A DNA stretch of 64,000 nt from Bradyrhizobium arachidis. Its GTDB lineage: Bacteria; Pseudomonadota; Alphaproteobacteria; Rhizobiales; Xanthobacteraceae. The translations under genes were made by a program, and so were the position numbers. Positions 53,730 through 62,002 of this stretch are shown here, in pieces (positions within the stretch are counted from its first letter, which is position 1; every line of letters starts with the position of its first letter). The notes under the pieces were generated by a model that was not told the DNA's origin, did not search any database, and worked only from the letters and a program-made list of their open reading frames with translations. The stretch is taken from contig NZ_CP077970.1 of assembly GCF_024758505.1 (NCBI RefSeq), positions 248,001 through 312,000 of the forward strand. Reading direction: 5' to 3'.

Positions 53730-54476
53730 TCAGGACGCCAGCGAAGCCGCTTTGTCCTGCGCGAGCGCGTCGGTTGCGTGCAACACCACGTCTGCGGTCG
53801 ACATGACCTCGTCGATCAGCAGATTGGTTGCCGTGGCCGACAGATCGAGCCGGTTCGCGATCCAGCGCCAGAGGCCGCGGATCTCCTCGGTCGACTTGGC
53901 GTTGGGCGCGAATTCGCTGACGCCGAGGCCCACCGCAAGCGAGTCCTGATGATCATTGCGCATCACGATCAGGGGACGGGCGACCACCTCAGTGAGATCG
54001 AGCGCGGCTTCCTCGGCGAGCGTGTCCGCCGCATTGTCGATGCGCTGGCCGCGGATCGGGGTCTGGTTGAGCACGAAGCTGAAGGGACGCTTCCAGGCGC
54101 GCGCGACGCTCAGCGTCGAGGTGGTGGCCTCGATGTCGGCAACCGCCGGGCGGGATGGGATCAGGCACAGATCGGAATGGCGGATCGCGGCCGTGGTCGC
54201 GGCGCTGAGGCCGGCGGCGGTGTCGATGATCGCGAGTTGAAGGCCGCTCTCGGCCAACATCTTGAGGCGCGGCTCGATGTCGGCGGCATGGTAGATGGGC
54301 TCAACGACGGGCTCGGCGTCGTTGCGGCGGCGCTGCCAGTTCGACAACGTGCCCTGCGGGTCGGTCTCGATCAGGCGGACGGAAAAGCCGGCCTGCCGGG
54401 CGGCCAGCGCGAGGCCGATGGCGAGCGTGCTCTTGCCACTGCCACCCTTTTGGGTGGCCAGTACGATCGTGTGCAT
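53730..54476 (-). CDS. ParA family ATPase
   Basis: A 248-residue deviant-Walker ATPase: ATQKGGSGKSTLAIGLALAARQ (Walker A with the signature Lys), IETDPQGTLSNWQRRR, IIDTAAGLSAATTAAI. ParA relatives position DNA, chemoreceptor clusters or protein complexes. No ParB gene or parS-like site is near, so it is an orphan rather than the chromosome-segregation ParA. I start at ATG 54476 (MHTIVLATQ) with AGAGGA upstream; it is convergent with mutM and divergent from ggt. Confidence 0.85.
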   Translation of the reverse strand: MHTIVLATQKGGSGKSTLAIGLALAARQAGFSVRLIETDPQGTLSNWQRRRNDAEPVVEPIYHAADIEPRLKMLAESGLQLAIIDTAAGLSAATTAAIRHSDLCLIPSRPAVADIEATTSTLSVARAWKRPFSFVLNQTPIRGQRIDNAADTLAEEAALDLTEVVARPLIVMRNDHQDSLAVGLGVSEFAPNAKSTEEIRGLWRWIANRLDLSATATNLLIDEVMSTADVVLHATDALAQDKAASLAS

Positions 54477-54594
54477 TGGAAATGGATCCTCTGGAATGCC
54501 TGGGTCTGGGGTCACACCACGCGAACGTGCATCGATGTCGATGCTGAGCTCTTCTCGCTCAGGACGTGCCCGGCCCGATCCAAAGGGATCGCGG

Positions 54595-54720
54595 ATGTCC
54601 GAATCAACGGGAACGATGATGGCGGAATCGGGAATACCAGCTAATCCGTACGATTACTGGACCCGTAGTTCTACCTATGATGTGTTTGTTGTCGCGAATG
54701 AAAAGGGGCTGGGACCATGA
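54595..54720 (+). CDS. Possible small protein (41 aa) coupled to ggt
   Basis: Short open frame with AAGGGA six bases before ATG 54595 and a stop overlapping the ggt start (ATGA at 54717-54720). It encodes MSESTGTMMAESGIPANPYD and 21 further residues rich in Tyr, Trp and Val. No family recognised. It could be a real leader peptide or simply the 5' leader of ggt; the ATGA overlap favours translation. Confidence 0.35.
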   Translation: MSESTGTMMAESGIPANPYDYWTRSSTYDVFVVANEKGLGP

Positions 54721-56396
54721 GCGGCAACTGGCGCGATCGTGCGGCGGCGACCTTCGAATGCCAGAAGCAACCGGCAGTCTCGAGCCGCGGCATGGTGGTC
54801 AGCAATCATCCGCTCGCCTCGAGCGCCGGCGCCGAGATGCTGGCCGCCGGCGGCAACGCCATCGATGCCGCGATCGCCACGCTGTTCACGCTGACCGTGG
54901 TCGAGCCGATGATGGTCGGCATCATCGGCGGCGGCATGGCGCATATCCGGCTCGCCGACGGCAGCCATCGCTTCATCGACGGCCAGAGCACGGTGCCACT
55001 AGCCGTGCGCGACACCACCTACACCTCAAAGCCGGGCTCCCGCCATGACGTGTTCGATACCGTCGGCGACGAGAATCTCAACGGACCGAAGGCGGTCGCC
55101 GTCCCCGGCTCGCTGAAGGCATGGTGCGAGACGCTGCGGCGGTTCGGCACGATGAGTCTGGCCGACGTCATGCAGCCCGCGATCAAGCACGCCGCCCGCG
55201 GCTATGCGACGACGCCCTATTTGCACGAATGCATCACCGAAACCGCGGCCGAAATGCGCAAGGACAAGCCGATCGCGGCGATCTATTTGCCGAGCGGTGA
55301 ACCTCTGAAGGTCGGCGAACGCGTGGTGCAGGCCGAGTATGCGGAGACGCTGTCCTACATCGCCGACCACGGCGAGAAGGCGCTTTACGAGGGGCCGCTC
55401 GGCGACATCCTCGTCGATTACATGGAGAACAACGGCGGCTTCATCCGCCGCGCCGATCTGACCAGCTACAAGACGGTGGAGCGCCAGCCGATCCGCGCCG
55501 ACTATCGCGGCTGGACCATTTTGGGGCCGCCGCCGCCCGCGGCCTCCGGCGTGCATATCGCGCAGATGCTGAACATTCTGGAAGGCTATGACATCGCGAG
55601 CCTCGGCTTCGGCACGGCGGAGACCATTCACCATCTCGCCGAAGTCTTGAAGATCGCCTTTGCTGATCGCGCCGCCGCCAGCGGCGATCCTGACCATGTC
55701 GGCGTTCCCGTCGAGCGGCTGACGTCAAAAGCCTATGCCGAGGAGCGCCGCCGCGTCATCGATCCCGCCAAGGCGCAGGCGTGGAGCGCGGGTGTCACAC
55801 AGCTCGAGGGCGCCCACACCACGCACATGACGGTTGCGGACGCTGCGGGCAACGTGGTCGCGACCACGCAGACCATCAACAATCTGTTTGGCGCAAAGAT
55901 ATTGATCCCCGGCCTCGGCACCATCCCGAACAACTACATGAACCTGTTCGATCCGCGTCCCGGTCATGCCTTGTCGCCGGCGCCGGGCAAGCGCGTCACC
56001 ACCTCGATGTCGCCGTTGATCGCATTGCGCGACGGCAAGCTGAAGTTTGCGCTCGGCCTGCCGGGGGGCAAACGCATCTTTCCGAGTGCCATGCAAGCGT
56101 TGATCAATTTGATCGACCACCGCATGAGCCTGCAGGAGGCGGTCGAGGCGCCGCGGGTGTGGACCGAAGGCAATGCGCTGGAGGTCGAGCAGGCCGTGCC
56201 GAAGGGCGTGCGCGCAAAACTCGCAACCATGGGCCACAAGGTCGAGGTCATGCCGACGGTTGCCGGCGGCATGAACGCGATCGCGTTCGACGAGGACGGC
56301 ACCATGACGGGTGCTGCCTGTTGGCGCGCCGACGGCACGCCGATCGGCATGTCCGGCGGCCTCGCACGCAGCGGAATCCGGTTCAGGCTGAGCTAA
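54717..56396 (+). CDS. ggt: Gamma-glutamyltransferase family protein
   Basis: N-terminal nucleophile hydrolase related to gamma-glutamyltransferase. The 559-residue precursor has SSRGMVVSNHPLASSAGAEMLAAGGNAIDAAIA at the start and the self-cleavage/catalytic threonine region EGAHTTHMTVADAAGNVVATTQTIN, followed by the small-subunit motifs TTSMSPLIA and GLPGGKRIF. No signal peptide is visible, so unlike E. coli Ggt it is likely cytoplasmic. True glutathione substrate use is not certain; many relatives act on other gamma-glutamyl compounds. Confidence 0.87.
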   Translation: MSGNWRDRAAATFECQKQPAVSSRGMVVSNHPLASSAGAEMLAAGGNAIDAAIATLFTLTVVEPMMVGIIGGGMAHIRLADGSHRFIDGQSTVPLAVRDTTYTSKPGSRHDVFDTVGDENLNGPKAVAVPGSLKAWCETLRRFGTMSLADVMQPAIKHAARGYATTPYLHECITETAAEMRKDKPIAAIYLPSGEPLKVGERVVQAEYAETLSYIADHGEKALYEGPLGDILVDYMENNGGFIRRADLTSYKTVERQPIRADYRGWTILGPPPPAASGVHIAQMLNILEGYDIASLGFGTAETIHHLAEVLKIAFADRAAASGDPDHVGVPVERLTSKAYAEERRRVIDPAKAQAWSAGVTQLEGAHTTHMTVADAAGNVVATTQTINNLFGAKILIPGLGTIPNNYMNLFDPRPGHALSPAPGKRVTTSMSPLIALRDGKLKFALGLPGGKRIFPSAMQALINLIDHRMSLQEAVEAPRVWTEGNALEVEQAVPKGVRAKLATMGHKVEVMPTVAGGMNAIAFDEDGTMTGAACWRADGTPIGMSGGLARSGIRFRLS

Positions 56397-56515
56397 CTCT
56401 CGTGCCCCGGACGCGGCGCAGCGCGCAAGCGATGCGACGCAGAGCCGGGGCCCAGAAACTTCTAGCGCGGATCTTGGATGCATGGGTCCCGGCTCTGCGG
56501 CCGGGACACGAGAGT
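56396..56515. repeat. 120-bp nested inverted-repeat element
   Basis: Outer arms ACTCTCGTG (56396-56404) and CACGAGAGT (56507-56515); inner arms GCAGAGCCGGG (56439-56449) and CCCGGCTCTGC (56488-56498). Sequence of the type TGCCCCGGACGCGGCGCAGCG is a frequent Bradyrhizobium intergenic repeat. Lies between convergent ggt and the protease-like gene. Confidence 0.8.
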
Positions 56516-56531
56516 CGTTGTGCCGCTCGAC

Positions 56532-57881
56532 TTACTTCCGCACGCAGATCACGCGCACGACGGCGGCTTTCGCATCCGTCGCGCTGCCGTTGGCGGTGAC
56601 GTTGTTCGCTTTGAGGAAATCGCGCACGGCGTCGGCGGAAACCATCACCGCCTGTACCGTTGGTGCGGCGGGGCCGGCGACGATCACGGGCTTCAGCAGC
56701 GCGATGCCGGCGAACTTGCCGGAATCGTCGATCGCGGGGCTTCCGGAGAAGCCGACCGCAGGTGCGGGCGACAGCGCGGAATCGCCCCCACTGACCGATG
56801 CGACCGCGCCCTTGACGCTCGATACGGCGCTGCCGCCGCCCTGGTTCTGCGGATCGGCGATGCCGACGATGTCGACATTGGTCTTTGTGGCGCCGCCCGC
56901 GAGGCTGAGCGGCTTCAGCCCGCGCGCGCCATAGATGTGCAGCAGCGCGATGTCGCGATCCCTGTCCTCGGCGATGCGGTCGGCGCTGCCAAAGCCGGCA
57001 ATCGTGAGGGCAAGGCAGCCGTCCGTCACCGCGCGATCGGTGACGATCACGCCGTCATCGGTGACGACGATTCCGGTGCCGTATTCGACGGTCTTGCGCG
57101 GCGGCGGACCGGCCTGGGGCCCAGCCGGAAACGCGGCGAACGCGCTCGACATCGCGATCACGACCGGCTCGACCGTGTTCTCGGTGGCCTGGTCGTAGAG
57201 GATCGTCATGATGCGGACTTCGTCGCCCTTGAAGGCGCCGCGTACGTAAAACTTCTTCAGGCCCTGCAGGCCCGACAGCACGAAGAAATCCGGCTTCACC
57301 ACGGTGTAGTCGACCTTGCGTCCGGCCTCCTTCTTCTCCTGTTCGGCGAGCTTGGCCGTGGTTGGGCCAGCTTCCTTGCGCCGGCTCAAAATCACCTGGA
57401 CGGTTCCGGTCGGCGACGTCCATTTCGAGCCGTTGGCGTCGGTCGACTGCTGCGGCACCAGTTTACCGGGAATGCCGAGCCGCGCACCGCTGGTCGGCTC
57501 TAGCGTGATCTTCCAGCCGACACTCTCCTGCTTCTTCCGCGGCGTGTCCGCGAGCGCGCCGCGCTCCTGCGGATTGAGCACGCCGGTCGGCTTGCCGCCC
57601 TTGGCCTTCTGATACTCCTTGATCGCGTTGACCATGCGCTCGCTGACGTCGCCGGTGATCGCGCCATTGTACTGCCCGACCCAGGCGAGGTCGGATTGCA
57701 GCGACAGCCGCTCCGCCTGCCCCATCGCGTCGGCGGTCTCCGACGGAGTTTGCAATGCGGGACGGATCGGGACGGTCTGCACCGTCTTCGGCGTGGTGCC
57801 TGGGATCGCGGGCGTCGACATCTGGGCGTGCGCGCCGGTCGCCGTCACGAACATCAATGTTGCCGCAAGCATCGATCTCAT
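56532..57881 (-). CDS. Secreted trypsin-like (DegP-family) protein lacking the catalytic His, with peptidoglycan-binding domain
   Basis: A 449-residue periplasmic protein: signal peptide (about 1-20, ending GAHAQ), a PG_binding_1-like helical repeat (about 55-115, LQSDLAWVGQYNGAITGDVSERMVNAIKEYQKAKGG), a middle region, then a trypsin-like fold (about 265-420). In the protease fold GTGIVVTDDGVIVTDRAVTDG has Ala284 where DegP-type enzymes have His; Asp (RDRDIALLHI) and Ser (VGFSGSPAID) remain. It is therefore probably inactive as a protease and may bind peptides or cell wall. Start 57881 gives the signal peptide; the frame is open 21 codons further. Confidence 0.82.
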   Translation of the reverse strand: MRSMLAATLMFVTATGAHAQMSTPAIPGTTPKTVQTVPIRPALQTPSETADAMGQAERLSLQSDLAWVGQYNGAITGDVSERMVNAIKEYQKAKGGKPTGVLNPQERGALADTPRKKQESVGWKITLEPTSGARLGIPGKLVPQQSTDANGSKWTSPTGTVQVILSRRKEAGPTTAKLAEQEKKEAGRKVDYTVVKPDFFVLSGLQGLKKFYVRGAFKGDEVRIMTILYDQATENTVEPVVIAMSSAFAAFPAGPQAGPPPRKTVEYGTGIVVTDDGVIVTDRAVTDGCLALTIAGFGSADRIAEDRDRDIALLHIYGARGLKPLSLAGGATKTNVDIVGIADPQNQGGGSAVSSVKGAVASVSGGDSALSPAPAVGFSGSPAIDDSGKFAGIALLKPVIVAGPAAPTVQAVMVSADAVRDFLKANNVTANGSATDAKAAVVRVICVRK

Positions 57882-57973
57882 GACAAATCCAGCCAGACCA
57901 TTGAACGTGGTGCCATCAAAGCACATCTCGTTGGTCGCGAACAATCTCGGGCCGGTTCAGGAGTAACTCTAAG

Positions 57974-58777
57974 GTGCTCAGCGCGGACGAACTCGAACGC
58001 TATGCCCGGCATATCGTGCTGCGCGACGTCGGCGGCCCCGGCCAGGCGGCGCTGAAGCAGGCCTCGGTGCTGGTGATCGGCGCCGGCGGTCTCGGCGCAC
58101 CGGCCCTGATGTATCTGGCCGCGGCCGGCATCGGCACGTTAGGGGTGGTCGATGACGACGTCGTCTCGCTCTCCAACCTCCAGCGCCAGGTCATCCACAC
58201 GACGCCGGATATCGGCCGGCACAAGGTCGAAAGCGCCGCCGAGCGGATCGCCGCGCTCAATCCGCATGTGCGCTTCGTCGGCCACGCCACCTGGCTCAAT
58301 GCCGACAACGCGCTGGAGCTGATCGGCGACTACGACCTCGTGCTCGACGGTTCCGACAATTTCTCGACGCGCTACCTCGTCTCCGACGCCTGCTTCTTTG
58401 CCAAGCGACCGCTGATCACGGCGGCGCTCGGCACGTTCGACGGCTCGCTCACCACGATCCGCGCCCATGAGAAGAACGAGGACGGCGCGTACAATCCGAC
58501 CTATCGCTGCCTGTTCCCGGAAGCGCCGCCGCCCGGCACGGTGCCGGCCTGCTCGGAGGCCGGCGTCATGGGCGCGCTCGCTGGCGTTTTGGGCTCGATG
58601 ATGGCGCTGGAGGCCATTCGCGAGATCGTCGGCTTCGGCGACGGCCTGGTCGGCCGTCTGTTGATGCTGGATGCCCGCGCGATGCGTTTTGAGACGCTGC
58701 GTTACGCGCGCGATCCGGCCAATCCGCTCAATGGCGATGGGCCCGTGTTCGACGATTTGAGCATCCATCGCGAGTAG
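57974..58777 (+). CDS. E1-like sulfur-carrier adenylyltransferase (MoeB/ThiF/HesA family)
   Basis: Adenylates the C-terminus of a ubiquitin-like sulfur carrier (MoaD or ThiS). The 267-residue product has YARHIVLRDVGGPGQAALKQASVLVIGAGGLG (ATP site), the Arg/Asn-rich SNLQRQVIH, and DGSDNFSTRYLVSDAC. MoeB has two CxxC zinc pairs; here the first is reduced to NPTYRCLF and the C-terminal pair is absent. No rhodanese domain is fused. A carrier gene is not adjacent, so moeB and thiF cannot be told apart. Confidence 0.85.
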   Translation: MLSADELERYARHIVLRDVGGPGQAALKQASVLVIGAGGLGAPALMYLAAAGIGTLGVVDDDVVSLSNLQRQVIHTTPDIGRHKVESAAERIAALNPHVRFVGHATWLNADNALELIGDYDLVLDGSDNFSTRYLVSDACFFAKRPLITAALGTFDGSLTTIRAHEKNEDGAYNPTYRCLFPEAPPPGTVPACSEAGVMGALAGVLGSMMALEAIREIVGFGDGLVGRLLMLDARAMRFETLRYARDPANPLNGDGPVFDDLSIHRE

Positions 58778-58786
58778 GGGGCGAGT

Positions 58787-59494
58787 TCAGCGCGCACGCG
58801 AGGCAGTGGATCTCGGCCCTGCCGGTGGCGCATAGGCCCGGATCAGGCGGGCAACGGCCTGACGCGCATGATGCTCAATCTCGCCGCGGCTGGGTGGTGG
58901 AATCGTGCCGAGCAGCGCGCGCGTATAGAGCTCTCCTTGCAGCAGACCGATGAAGCTGTGTCCGAACTCAGCACCGTTATCTATCTCGATGGCCCCCTCG
59001 CGCAGCAGGCGCGCCACGATCTCCCGTGCACGCTTTAGGCCATGGTCGCGGGTATGGGCGCTGTAGGCGCGACCCACGGCCGAAAGTCGCTGGCCCTCGG
59101 CTGCCGCGATCCGGAACAGTGCCAGCTTCTTCGGTTGCAGCATCAGCGCAAGGAGCTCCGTCGCAAAATATTCCAGCGCGGTTACTGCGTCGAGCGTTGC
59201 GTTGGCAGCGATGGCATCCAGCACCTCGGTGCCCTGGCGGGTTTCCCAGGCCATGAGCGCTTCGAACAAGACTTCCTTGCTGGCGAAGCGGGCGTAGAGC
59301 GTCGCTTTCGAGGCACGTGCGCGGCTAGCGATGTCGAGCATGGTCGCGCCGTGAAAGCCTTTCTCGGTAAGTATTTCCAAGGCGGCGCACAGGATCTCTT
59401 CGTCTCGGGGAGAGGCGAGCGGCGGCTTCGTCGCCCGTGGCTGCGATGCCTTTGCGAGATCAGGCCTCCGTGGCCGTGTTGACTGAGTACCCAT
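58787..59494 (-). CDS. TetR/AcrR family transcriptional regulator
   Basis: A 235-residue regulator with a basic N-terminal arm, TetR helix-turn-helix (about residues 32-75, GFHGATMLDIASRARASKATLYARFASKEVLF) and a TetR_C-like helical domain. The ATG lies inside an 18-bp perfect palindrome (59485-59502), and a second related palindrome follows at 59510-59525, so it almost certainly represses itself and perhaps the divergent gene at 59576. Confidence 0.87.
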   Translation of the reverse strand: MGTQSTRPRRPDLAKASQPRATKPPLASPRDEEILCAALEILTEKGFHGATMLDIASRARASKATLYARFASKEVLFEALMAWETRQGTEVLDAIAANATLDAVTALEYFATELLALMLQPKKLALFRIAAAEGQRLSAVGRAYSAHTRDHGLKRAREIVARLLREGAIEIDNGAEFGHSFIGLLQGELYTRALLGTIPPPSRGEIEHHARQAVARLIRAYAPPAGPRSTASRAR

Positions 59495-59525
59495 GGGTAC
59501 TCTATAGGCAGTACCCGTTGGTACT
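59485..59525. promoter_or_regulatory. Two GTACC palindromes (TetR operators) at the tetR start
   Basis: GAGTACCCATGGGTACTC (59485-59502) is a perfect 18-bp palindrome that includes the tetR start codon. AGTACC-CGTT-GGTACT (59510-59525) is a second one, 24 bp centre to centre. Further GTACC-free DNA follows to the divergent gene. Confidence 0.75.
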
Positions 59526-59575
59526 CCAAATGGTCCCCAAATGGCTCCCCAAGTTGGGGGCGCCGGAGACGTCGT

Positions 59576-60637
59576 ATGCCGCCGCAGAACTCTCGTCAGC
59601 GTCCGGGCCTCTGCCTGCTACCGGACATGCTGCAACCCTTCCTGCTTCGATATCGCCAGGAAGATCTGCACATCATGGCGTTCTTCGCCGGCCACCCCGA
59701 CTATGAGGCGGTCGAGGCCATGATCAAGTTTGGTGCGGACGGCAAGCCGGGCATCCGCGCGATCCTGACGCGCCACGACCAAACGCAGATCGACCATGTC
59801 AACGACGACCGCCTATTCGCCGAAGCATGGGGTGTCGAACGGCAGACTTGCTGGTGTGACATCGACCTGACGACAACTCACGTGCCGGGTCGGCGGCATG
59901 CGCGGCTGGCGTTCGTCTCACATGCCGGCGAGCAGGTCGTGTTCGACATCACGACGGTCGGCGAGCCCGATTCCACGCGTGGCGGCCTTTCCAATCCGGG
60001 AACGCACTCTCCGCGATCCAGCCTGCCTTTGATGCTGCGCCATGCCAGTACGTTGGCGGGACCGCAGACCATGGTCGTCGTTGACGGGCGACGGTATGAC
60101 GTTCCAGTCAAGATCCGGTCCGGTCCCTTTGTTGCACAGGAGGGCTACTACACGGAACGGCATGTATTTGGCGCGGTACGCGCCGGCACCAGCACCTCGC
60201 ACATCAAGGCACGACCCGAGCGGTTTGTCGCGGGAGCAAGCTGGGTGCTCGAACGCGACGGCAGAACGACAACATACCGAATTGACAAGTGCGATCCGGA
60301 CGGGACGCTCCGCATTCTGGAAGCCGACACGGCAGACGAAATGGTTGTGGCGACGGTTGCCGACGATGCGTTGTGGGTGACAGAGATCAGCAAGATCGGC
60401 GATTCAGTGGGGAAAAGCGGCCTTGCCCTTGCCTTCGGTCCGAACGAGCAATTCGAAATTGCGATGGACGGCAAAGTCCTGGTGACGGGGGCTTACGAGG
60501 CATCGCAGCGAAATGAGGCCAACCGAGTGGTGTTAACACCCACGCAACCGGATTGGGCGACCTCACGGCCAATCTCCCTAGCCTGCATGCGGCAGGGAGA
60601 TACCTTGATTGCAACAACGACCATCGGCCGCGATTGA
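59576..60637 (+). CDS. Hypothetical protein
   Basis: A 353-residue protein that I do not recognise. No signal peptide and no clear membrane segment. It is rich in short beta-type stretches (TMVVVDGRRYDVPVKI, MVVATVADDALWVTEI, FEIAMDGKVLVTGAY), suggesting a beta-sandwich or barrel fold. GGAG seven bases before ATG 59576 supports that start; MLQPFLLRYRQEDL at 59627 and the ATG at 59675 are alternatives. It is divergent from a TetR gene whose operators lie 50-90 bases upstream, so its expression probably answers to that regulator's ligand. Confidence 0.7.
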   Translation: MPPQNSRQRPGLCLLPDMLQPFLLRYRQEDLHIMAFFAGHPDYEAVEAMIKFGADGKPGIRAILTRHDQTQIDHVNDDRLFAEAWGVERQTCWCDIDLTTTHVPGRRHARLAFVSHAGEQVVFDITTVGEPDSTRGGLSNPGTHSPRSSLPLMLRHASTLAGPQTMVVVDGRRYDVPVKIRSGPFVAQEGYYTERHVFGAVRAGTSTSHIKARPERFVAGASWVLERDGRTTTYRIDKCDPDGTLRILEADTADEMVVATVADDALWVTEISKIGDSVGKSGLALAFGPNEQFEIAMDGKVLVTGAYEASQRNEANRVVLTPTQPDWATSRPISLACMRQGDTLIATTTIGRD

Positions 60638-60660
60638 TTTCGGCCAGCCCAACCTCTGCC

Positions 60661-61662
60661 TCAGAGCATGCTCGGCAGCACGCGATCCGGCGGCTTGTGG
60701 GCGTCGAGGAAGGTTCTGATGTTGATGATCACCTTCTCGCCCATCTCGACACGGCCTTCGATCGTCGCCGAGCCCATATGCGGCAGCAGAGTCACCTTGC
60801 CGGCCTTGGCGAGCCGCACCAATTTTGGATTGACCGCGGGCTCGTGCTCATAGACGTCGAGAGCGGCGCCGCCGATCTCGCCGGCTTCGATCAGCTTGAT
60901 CAGGGTATCTTCGTCGGTCACCTCGCCGCGCGCGGTGTTGACGACATAGGCCTCTTTGCGGATCAGTTTCAGCCGCCGCGCCGACAAGAGATGGTAGGTC
61001 GCCGGCGTGTGCGGACAGTTCACCGAGATGATGTCCATCCGCGCCAGCATCTGGTCGAGGCTTTCCCAATAGGTCGCGCCAAGTTCTTCGGCGATCTTCG
61101 GGGCCACGGGCCGGCGGTTGTGATAGTGGATCTGGAGGCCGAAGGCGCGGGCGCGGCGCGCGACCGCCTGGCCGATGCGGCCCATGCCGATAATGCCGAG
61201 GCGCTTGCCGCCGATACGGTGGCCGAGCATCCAGGTCGGCGACCAGCCCGCCCACGGCTTGCCCTCGGTCAGGATCGAGGCGCCCTCGATCAGCCGGCGC
61301 GGCACGGCGAGGATCAGCGCCATGGTCATGTCGGCGGTGTCTTCGGTCAAAACCTTCGGCGTATTGGTCACGGTGATGCCGCGGGCATGCGCCGCCTCGA
61401 CATCGATATTGTCGACGCCATTGCCGAAATTCGCGATCAGGCGGAGCTTGCAGTCGGGCTGGTTGATGACGTCGGCGGTGATCTGGTCGGTCACGGTCGG
61501 AACCAGCACGTCGGCGGTGCGGGCGGCTTCCGCGATCTGCTCGGGCGACAGCGGCGTGTCGTCGAGGTTGATCCGCGCGTCGAACAATTCGCGCATGCGC
61601 GTCTCGATCGAGTCCGGCAGCTTGCGGGTGACGACGACGAGGGGCTTTTTCTTGACCGACAT
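60661..61662 (-). CDS. D-isomer-specific 2-hydroxyacid dehydrogenase (glyoxylate/hydroxypyruvate reductase-like)
   Basis: NAD(P)-dependent reduction of a 2-keto acid, probably glyoxylate or hydroxypyruvate. The 333-residue product has NFGNGVDNIDVEAA, the Rossmann motif LGIIGMGRIGQAVARRARAFG, NCPHTPATYHLL, the catalytic Arg in NTARGEVTDEDTL, Glu in ALDVYEHEP and His in LLPHMGSATIE. The last differs from the usual PHIGSAT by Met for Ile only. Closest match by eye is D-glycerate dehydrogenase/GyaR of rhizobia. Confidence 0.88.
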   Translation of the reverse strand: MSVKKKPLVVVTRKLPDSIETRMRELFDARINLDDTPLSPEQIAEAARTADVLVPTVTDQITADVINQPDCKLRLIANFGNGVDNIDVEAAHARGITVTNTPKVLTEDTADMTMALILAVPRRLIEGASILTEGKPWAGWSPTWMLGHRIGGKRLGIIGMGRIGQAVARRARAFGLQIHYHNRRPVAPKIAEELGATYWESLDQMLARMDIISVNCPHTPATYHLLSARRLKLIRKEAYVVNTARGEVTDEDTLIKLIEAGEIGGAALDVYEHEPAVNPKLVRLAKAGKVTLLPHMGSATIEGRVEMGEKVIINIRTFLDAHKPPDRVLPSML

Positions 61663-62002
61663 GTCCTGCTCTCATGAGCGAACGATCCCGCCTCTGTGAT
61701 CAAAGGCCGACCGTTCAGGTCTCATTAACCCGGTTGTTCGACACTGCCCTTGCCGCGTCGTCCCCGGCGTTTCCTTCAAGCTCTCCCGAGATTTCCGGCC
61801 GGAAAATCGGGGCAAACTGGTTCTTAAGCGCCCGTCCTCTCTAGCAGAAGGCCGGGCCAAGACAAGAACCACGGCGGAGCCGGGGAACACCCGCGTGGGG
61901 CGGGCCAAGGGGACGTCAAGGGGACGTGCGGCGGGGTTTTGGAAGTGGCGTAGGGGAATTCGGCTCGCTTTGTGCCGGGTTTCCGGCAGGAGACGGGTTG
62001 TG
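61663..62002. other. 340-base gap between hydroxyacid dehydrogenase and SH3 protein
   Basis: Divergent intergenic region. The only clear structure is TTTCCGGCCGGAAA (61792-61805), a perfect 14-bp palindrome. No RNA gene, promoter or ORF with coding character was recognised. Confidence 0.4.

Noticed and set aside
53730..54476. Chromosomal parA partition locus
   Set aside because: No parB neighbour and no TGTTTCACGTGAAACA-like parS site nearby; called an orphan ParA-family ATPase instead.
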